In this document: piece after piece, positions 60,895 to 64,000 of the stretch
How positions within the stretch are numbered: the stretch's first letter is position 1
Layout of the letters: every line of letters begins with the position of its first letter
NCBI RefSeq assembly: GCF_002335745.1
Contig: NZ_NIST01000001.1
Coordinates: 4,744,191-4,808,190 of the forward strand
Origin: Evansella halocellulosilytica
GTDB lineage: Bacteria > Bacillota > Bacilli > Bacillales > Salisediminibacteriaceae
Direction: 5' to 3'
DNA: 64,000 nt
Program-made: the position numbers and the translations under genes
Notes under the pieces: generated by a model
The model's database searches: none
Seen by the model: only the letters and a program-made list of their open reading frames with translations
Told to the model about the DNA's origin: nothing

Positions 60895-63006
60895 CTAGTT
60901 ACTACACCGGCTTTTTTTAATCACTAACAGCTCATAATGATCAATAAAACCGAATTCTCCTATAAATTGGTGTGTTTTCCTAGTAGGCTCTGAATTGGAT
61001 GCTAGAATTTCCCATGTGCCTGCTGAAGGTAATCGAAGCTTATGCATCGTTGATGTTGGATTAACATAAACTGCAAGGTCTTCGCAGGCATCAAAAAGAG
61101 TAAAGCCGAATACAGTTCCCTCTGTCTCTAACATATGAATATGATGTTGTATCTCTTCTTTAGACGATAAACGAAAAACGTTATACGTTTTTCTAACCTT
61201 TATTAACGTTCGAATAAATTCAATCGTTTTATCTTCTAATTCTCGTCTCCCCCAATCGAGCATGTTAATATGATCACCTGAAATATAGCTGTTCCCATCA
61301 CCTTTCTTCGACCTGAACCACTCTTGACCCGCATGAAGAAAAGGGATGCCTTGACTTAATAGCGTCAGTCCGGTTGCTAATTGATGGATTCGCTTCCTTT
61401 CAAACTCCTTATCGTTAGAGTTTGAATGTTGCAGCCGATCCCATAACGTGTGGTTGTCATGGCATTCTACATAGTTAACAGATTGAGATACGTGCGACAC
61501 AAATGGTTCTCCATACATATCCAAAACCGAGCCAGTCACGAGATGAGGCATCTTTTCACTAAAACGACCACTTCCATTAACAAATCCTTTCTCCTCTAAG
61601 TTAAATAAATGTCCTTTTAGCGAATCACGGAAAAAATCATTAAAAAACGCAATCCCCTTAATTTGATTCGACTGATTCGCTGTCGTCTTTAATGAATGAT
61701 GTAATGCAGTCGGAAGGTCCCATCCTTCGCCTAGCAAGAGGATTTTCGACTCTTCCATTGAACAACGGTGTTCTATTTTTTGCATCGTATCAAGATCAAT
61801 CGCCCCCATTAAATCAAACCGAAACCCATCTACTTTATATTCAGTAAGCCAATAGTCAATTGTATCAATGATGAACTTTTGAACCATCACTTTCTCTGTG
61901 GCAAGATCATTCCCAACCCCAGTCCCATTACTAATTGTCCCGTCAGCATGATACCTAAAATAATAACCCGGTACAATTTTTTCGAAAGGAGATTCTTCTC
62001 TTATAAATACGTGATTGAACACAACATCGATAATGACACCAAGACGTAGTTCATGAAAAGCTGCAATCATTTCTTTACATTCACGAATACGCGCTACTGG
62101 ATCATTAGGATCTGTTGCATAGCTTCCTTCTGGTACTTGAAAAAACAGTGGGTCATATCCCCAATTGTAATGTTGAGCTGGATCATTTTCATCGACTCTT
62201 GCAAAATCATTAATCGGTAACAATTGAACATGTGTAACACCTAATTCCTTTATATAAGAAAGTCCGGTGGAGTAACCATTCGCTGTCTTTGTCTCTTTTT
62301 CAGCCAACCCTAAAAATTTTCCTTTATGTGTTACACCACTGTTTTCGTGAATCGATGCATCTCGAACGTGTAATTCATAAATCACTGCATCTTGAGCACG
62401 TGTTAATGAAGGCCTTTCCTGGTTATTGATAAAAGGAGAATTTGTACGCTCTAAATCAATGACAACCCCTTTCTCACTGTTCGCTAACATCCCTTTCGTA
62501 TAAGGATCATTTACACGAACCAGTTCCCCATTAACGATGAGCTCATATTCATAGACTGCCCCGTGCCAATCACCTAGTATGTCCGCTTTCCAAACACCTC
62601 TTGATAATTTTTTCATGTAAAAAATATTATTATCCAAAAATAACTTTACCGAAGTTGCTATCGGTGCCCATATTGTAAATGATGTAGCTTCCTTTCTATA
62701 TAAAGTCCCCAATTGTGTATTTGCAGCAGTATAATTCTCTTCAAACCAAGTTGTATGAATCACTTTCCTAGGATAGATTTGAAAGCGTTTACTCTCTATA
62801 TATAGTACGAGTTCCTCTCCTAATGGGAGTTCGTTTCCTACTGAAAATTTTGCTTCATCTCTTTCAGTATAACCTTCGAAATGAGCAGCAAATTCCTTTT
62901 TTCCATATCTTACAATCGGTTTATCACCAATTCTTATTCCTTTTAATTGATCAGAATCAATTATAATTTCGTGGACGCCATCTAACCATGCTACTTGTAC
63001 AGACAC
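60895..63006 (-). CDS. pulA: Type I pullulanase
   Basis: Debranching enzyme of 703 residues that cuts alpha-1,6 bonds in pullulan and glycogen. It has N-terminal carbohydrate-binding and CBM48-like domains (about 1-190), then a GH13 barrel. The type I signature YNWGYDPLFFQVPEGSYATDP is at about 280-300. Catalytic regions are VIDVVFNHV (about 325), DGFRFDLMGAID (nucleophile Asp, about 400), LLGEGWD (acid Glu, about 430) and ECHDNHTLWD (about 515). No signal peptide is present, so it acts on internal glycogen. The GTG start has AGAGGA upstream. It is divergent from glgB. Confidence 0.93.
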   Translation of the reverse strand: MSVQVAWLDGVHEIIIDSDQLKGIRIGDKPIVRYGKKEFAAHFEGYTERDEAKFSVGNELPLGEELVLYIESKRFQIYPRKVIHTTWFEENYTAANTQLGTLYRKEATSFTIWAPIATSVKLFLDNNIFYMKKLSRGVWKADILGDWHGAVYEYELIVNGELVRVNDPYTKGMLANSEKGVVIDLERTNSPFINNQERPSLTRAQDAVIYELHVRDASIHENSGVTHKGKFLGLAEKETKTANGYSTGLSYIKELGVTHVQLLPINDFARVDENDPAQHYNWGYDPLFFQVPEGSYATDPNDPVARIRECKEMIAAFHELRLGVIIDVVFNHVFIREESPFEKIVPGYYFRYHADGTISNGTGVGNDLATEKVMVQKFIIDTIDYWLTEYKVDGFRFDLMGAIDLDTMQKIEHRCSMEESKILLLGEGWDLPTALHHSLKTTANQSNQIKGIAFFNDFFRDSLKGHLFNLEEKGFVNGSGRFSEKMPHLVTGSVLDMYGEPFVSHVSQSVNYVECHDNHTLWDRLQHSNSNDKEFERKRIHQLATGLTLLSQGIPFLHAGQEWFRSKKGDGNSYISGDHINMLDWGRRELEDKTIEFIRTLIKVRKTYNVFRLSSKEEIQHHIHMLETEGTVFGFTLFDACEDLAVYVNPTSTMHKLRLPSAGTWEILASNSEPTRKTHQFIGEFGFIDHYELLVIKKSRCSN

Positions 63007-63443
63007 AGGACATTCCTCTTTTCATCAAATGTCATTATATGTTTACTTTATTCACTTTCCATTCAATCCGTATCACTCAATTGCCGCTTATTGTCATTGC
63101 GAAAACATGTTTTTTCATCATAAACTTATTCCGTTTCATTAAAACAAAAACATTCTACAAATCCGTATATATATGCATTACTATAATCAAATAATTTCTT
63201 CGTCACAAAGTGACATAACCCCCTATTTCCCTGTTGAAATTGTCATAAACTTTTGCAATAAATGTACCGTAATTTCCGTTATAATAAATAATCATTAATT
63301 TTAAAAAATGATATAAATTATTTTTCAATACATATTAATTTTAACTTAACATTATTTTACGAACGTATATAAATACAATGAGACAACTATTCATTCTTAT
63401 TCATTCTTCTATCCATTGCGCGCGAAAGGAGTTTTAGGACCAT
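63007..63443. other. Divergent promoter region of pulA and glgB
   Basis: AT-rich. A plus-strand TATAAT-type -10 (near 63281) is seen about 160 bp before glgB, with a poor -35 element. No gene or known riboswitch was recognised. Confidence 0.5.
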
Positions 63444-64000
63444 ATGAATGATCACATTTCTGCAGAGGATCTCTATTTATTTCACCAAGGAACCCATTAC
63501 TACAGCTACAGATTTCTCGGTAGCCATGAAGGAATATTCAATGGAAAGAAAGGCTATTGCTTTTCAGTTTGGGCACCGAATGCTGCTCAAGTTCGTCTTG
63601 TCGGTCATTTTAACAATTGGGATGGCTCTGGCTATGAATTAAGAAAAGTGAATGCTGAAGGAATATGGTTTCGCTTTTTTGAATCAATTCCAAGCGGAGC
63701 TGCTTACAAATACGAAATCACGACACCAAAAGGAATACAGCAATTAAAAGCAGATCCTTATGCATTTCAATCTGAACTTAGACCTGCAACTGCATCTGTG
63801 ACAACACCGCTTTCTTCATACGTATGGGATGATGCTGATTGGACAACAAAAAAAGCAGAATCTGACCCGCTCTCGGAACCGATCAATATCTATGAAGTTC
63901 ATGCAGGCTCGTGGAAAAAACATGATGATGGCTCGCTTTTAACCTATAAAGAACTTGCAGCAGAGCTCATTCCGTATGTCAAATCTCTAGGCTATACACA
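63444..64000 (+). CDS. glgB: 1,4-alpha-glucan branching enzyme, 5' part
   Basis: The frame opens at ATG 63444 and runs to the window edge (185 codons visible). The N-terminus MNDHISAEDLYLFHQGTHYYSYRFLGSH leads into the CBM48 domain with CFSVWAPNAAQVRLVGHFNNWDG (about 39-61) and KYEITTPKG, then NIYEVHAGSWKKHDDGSLLTYKELAAELIPYVKSLGYT at the start of the GH13 barrel. It transfers alpha-1,6 branches in glycogen synthesis. GAAAGGAG lies 12 bp before the ATG. As first gene of a likely glg operon it pairs functionally with the divergent pullulanase. Confidence 0.92.
   Translation, partial: MNDHISAEDLYLFHQGTHYYSYRFLGSHEGIFNGKKGYCFSVWAPNAAQVRLVGHFNNWDGSGYELRKVNAEGIWFRFFESIPSGAAYKYEITTPKGIQQLKADPYAFQSELRPATASVTTPLSSYVWDDADWTTKKAESDPLSEPINIYEVHAGSWKKHDDGSLLTYKELAAELIPYVKSLGYT

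Noticed and set aside
63448-63642. 64-codon frame inside the start of glgB
   Set aside because: Out-of-frame shadow of the branching enzyme gene, whose own frame runs to the window edge.

Overview
The window looks like a chromosomal segment of a low-GC Gram-positive bacterium of the family Bacillaceae. Supporting signs are strong AGGAGG-type ribosome binding sites, S-box (SAM) riboswitches, a YjcZ-type small protein, YitT, DegV, PgcA and type I pullulanase/GlgB homologues, and a CcpA-type cre site. SbtA and the general gene content would fit an alkaliphilic or halophilic Bacillus relative, but that is inference.

Layout. 1-3731: the 3' end of an unknown gene, then an intact ISL3-family element (8-bp target duplication visible) and an adjacent IS1182-family element. 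3732-16952: housekeeping genes: a membrane-anchored unknown protein, O-acetylhomoserine sulfhydrylase behind two tandem SAM riboswitches, YitT, a sodium:solute symporter, a Tet(M)-like ribosomal protection protein with an operator-like dyad and overlapping leader ORF, phosphoglucomutase, a glycerophosphodiesterase, a small Rossmann protein and a PQQ-type sugar dehydrogenase lipoprotein. 17067-32880: a large type I-C CRISPR-Cas region. 33161-41158: a Ddl/MurF-like/hydrolase cell-wall operon, a DUF2294-SbtA bicarbonate-uptake operon with a structured leader, and small genes. 41167-50910: a polyol-uptake region with an MtlR-type activator, a mannitol-type PTS permease, an HPr paralogue, two zinc polyol dehydrogenases and an ABC sugar/polyol importer. 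51122-55313: decayed DNA with a pseudogene, a formamidase-family gene, a DegV gene, an IS1182 remnant and a 33-bp tandem repeat. 55420-64000: a membrane protein, an M42 peptidase, a MoxR/DUF58/DUF4129 operon, pullulanase and the start of glgB.

CRISPR region. Everything is read on the minus strand. Array 2 (42 repeats) comes first, then cas3 with its own upstream region, then cas5c-cas8c-cas7-cas4-cas1-cas2, then array 1 (64 repeats). Array 2 has its own leader, homologous to that of array 1. Upstream of that leader lies a 26-codon ORF that joins the first codons of cas3 to the last codons of cas2, preceded by a copy of the cas3 upstream region. This indicates that the whole locus was once duplicated and that one copy lost its cas genes by an internal deletion.

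Most notable observation. The 186-bp gap between cas3 and cas5c carries, on the opposite strand, a TATAAT box followed at once by a degenerate CRISPR repeat (26970-26999). Its hairpin stem is changed on both sides but still pairs, and its 3' handle is kept. The sequence after it (from 27000) matches a site just upstream of the cas5c promoter in 17 of its first 19 bases. The site has a TTC PAM, and the only two mismatches are at positions 6 and 12, the positions flipped out in type I crRNA-target hybrids. The protospacer would run over the cas5c -35 box. This is the architecture of a CreR-like RNA, a crRNA-like guide that turns the type I-C Cascade into a repressor of its own operon.
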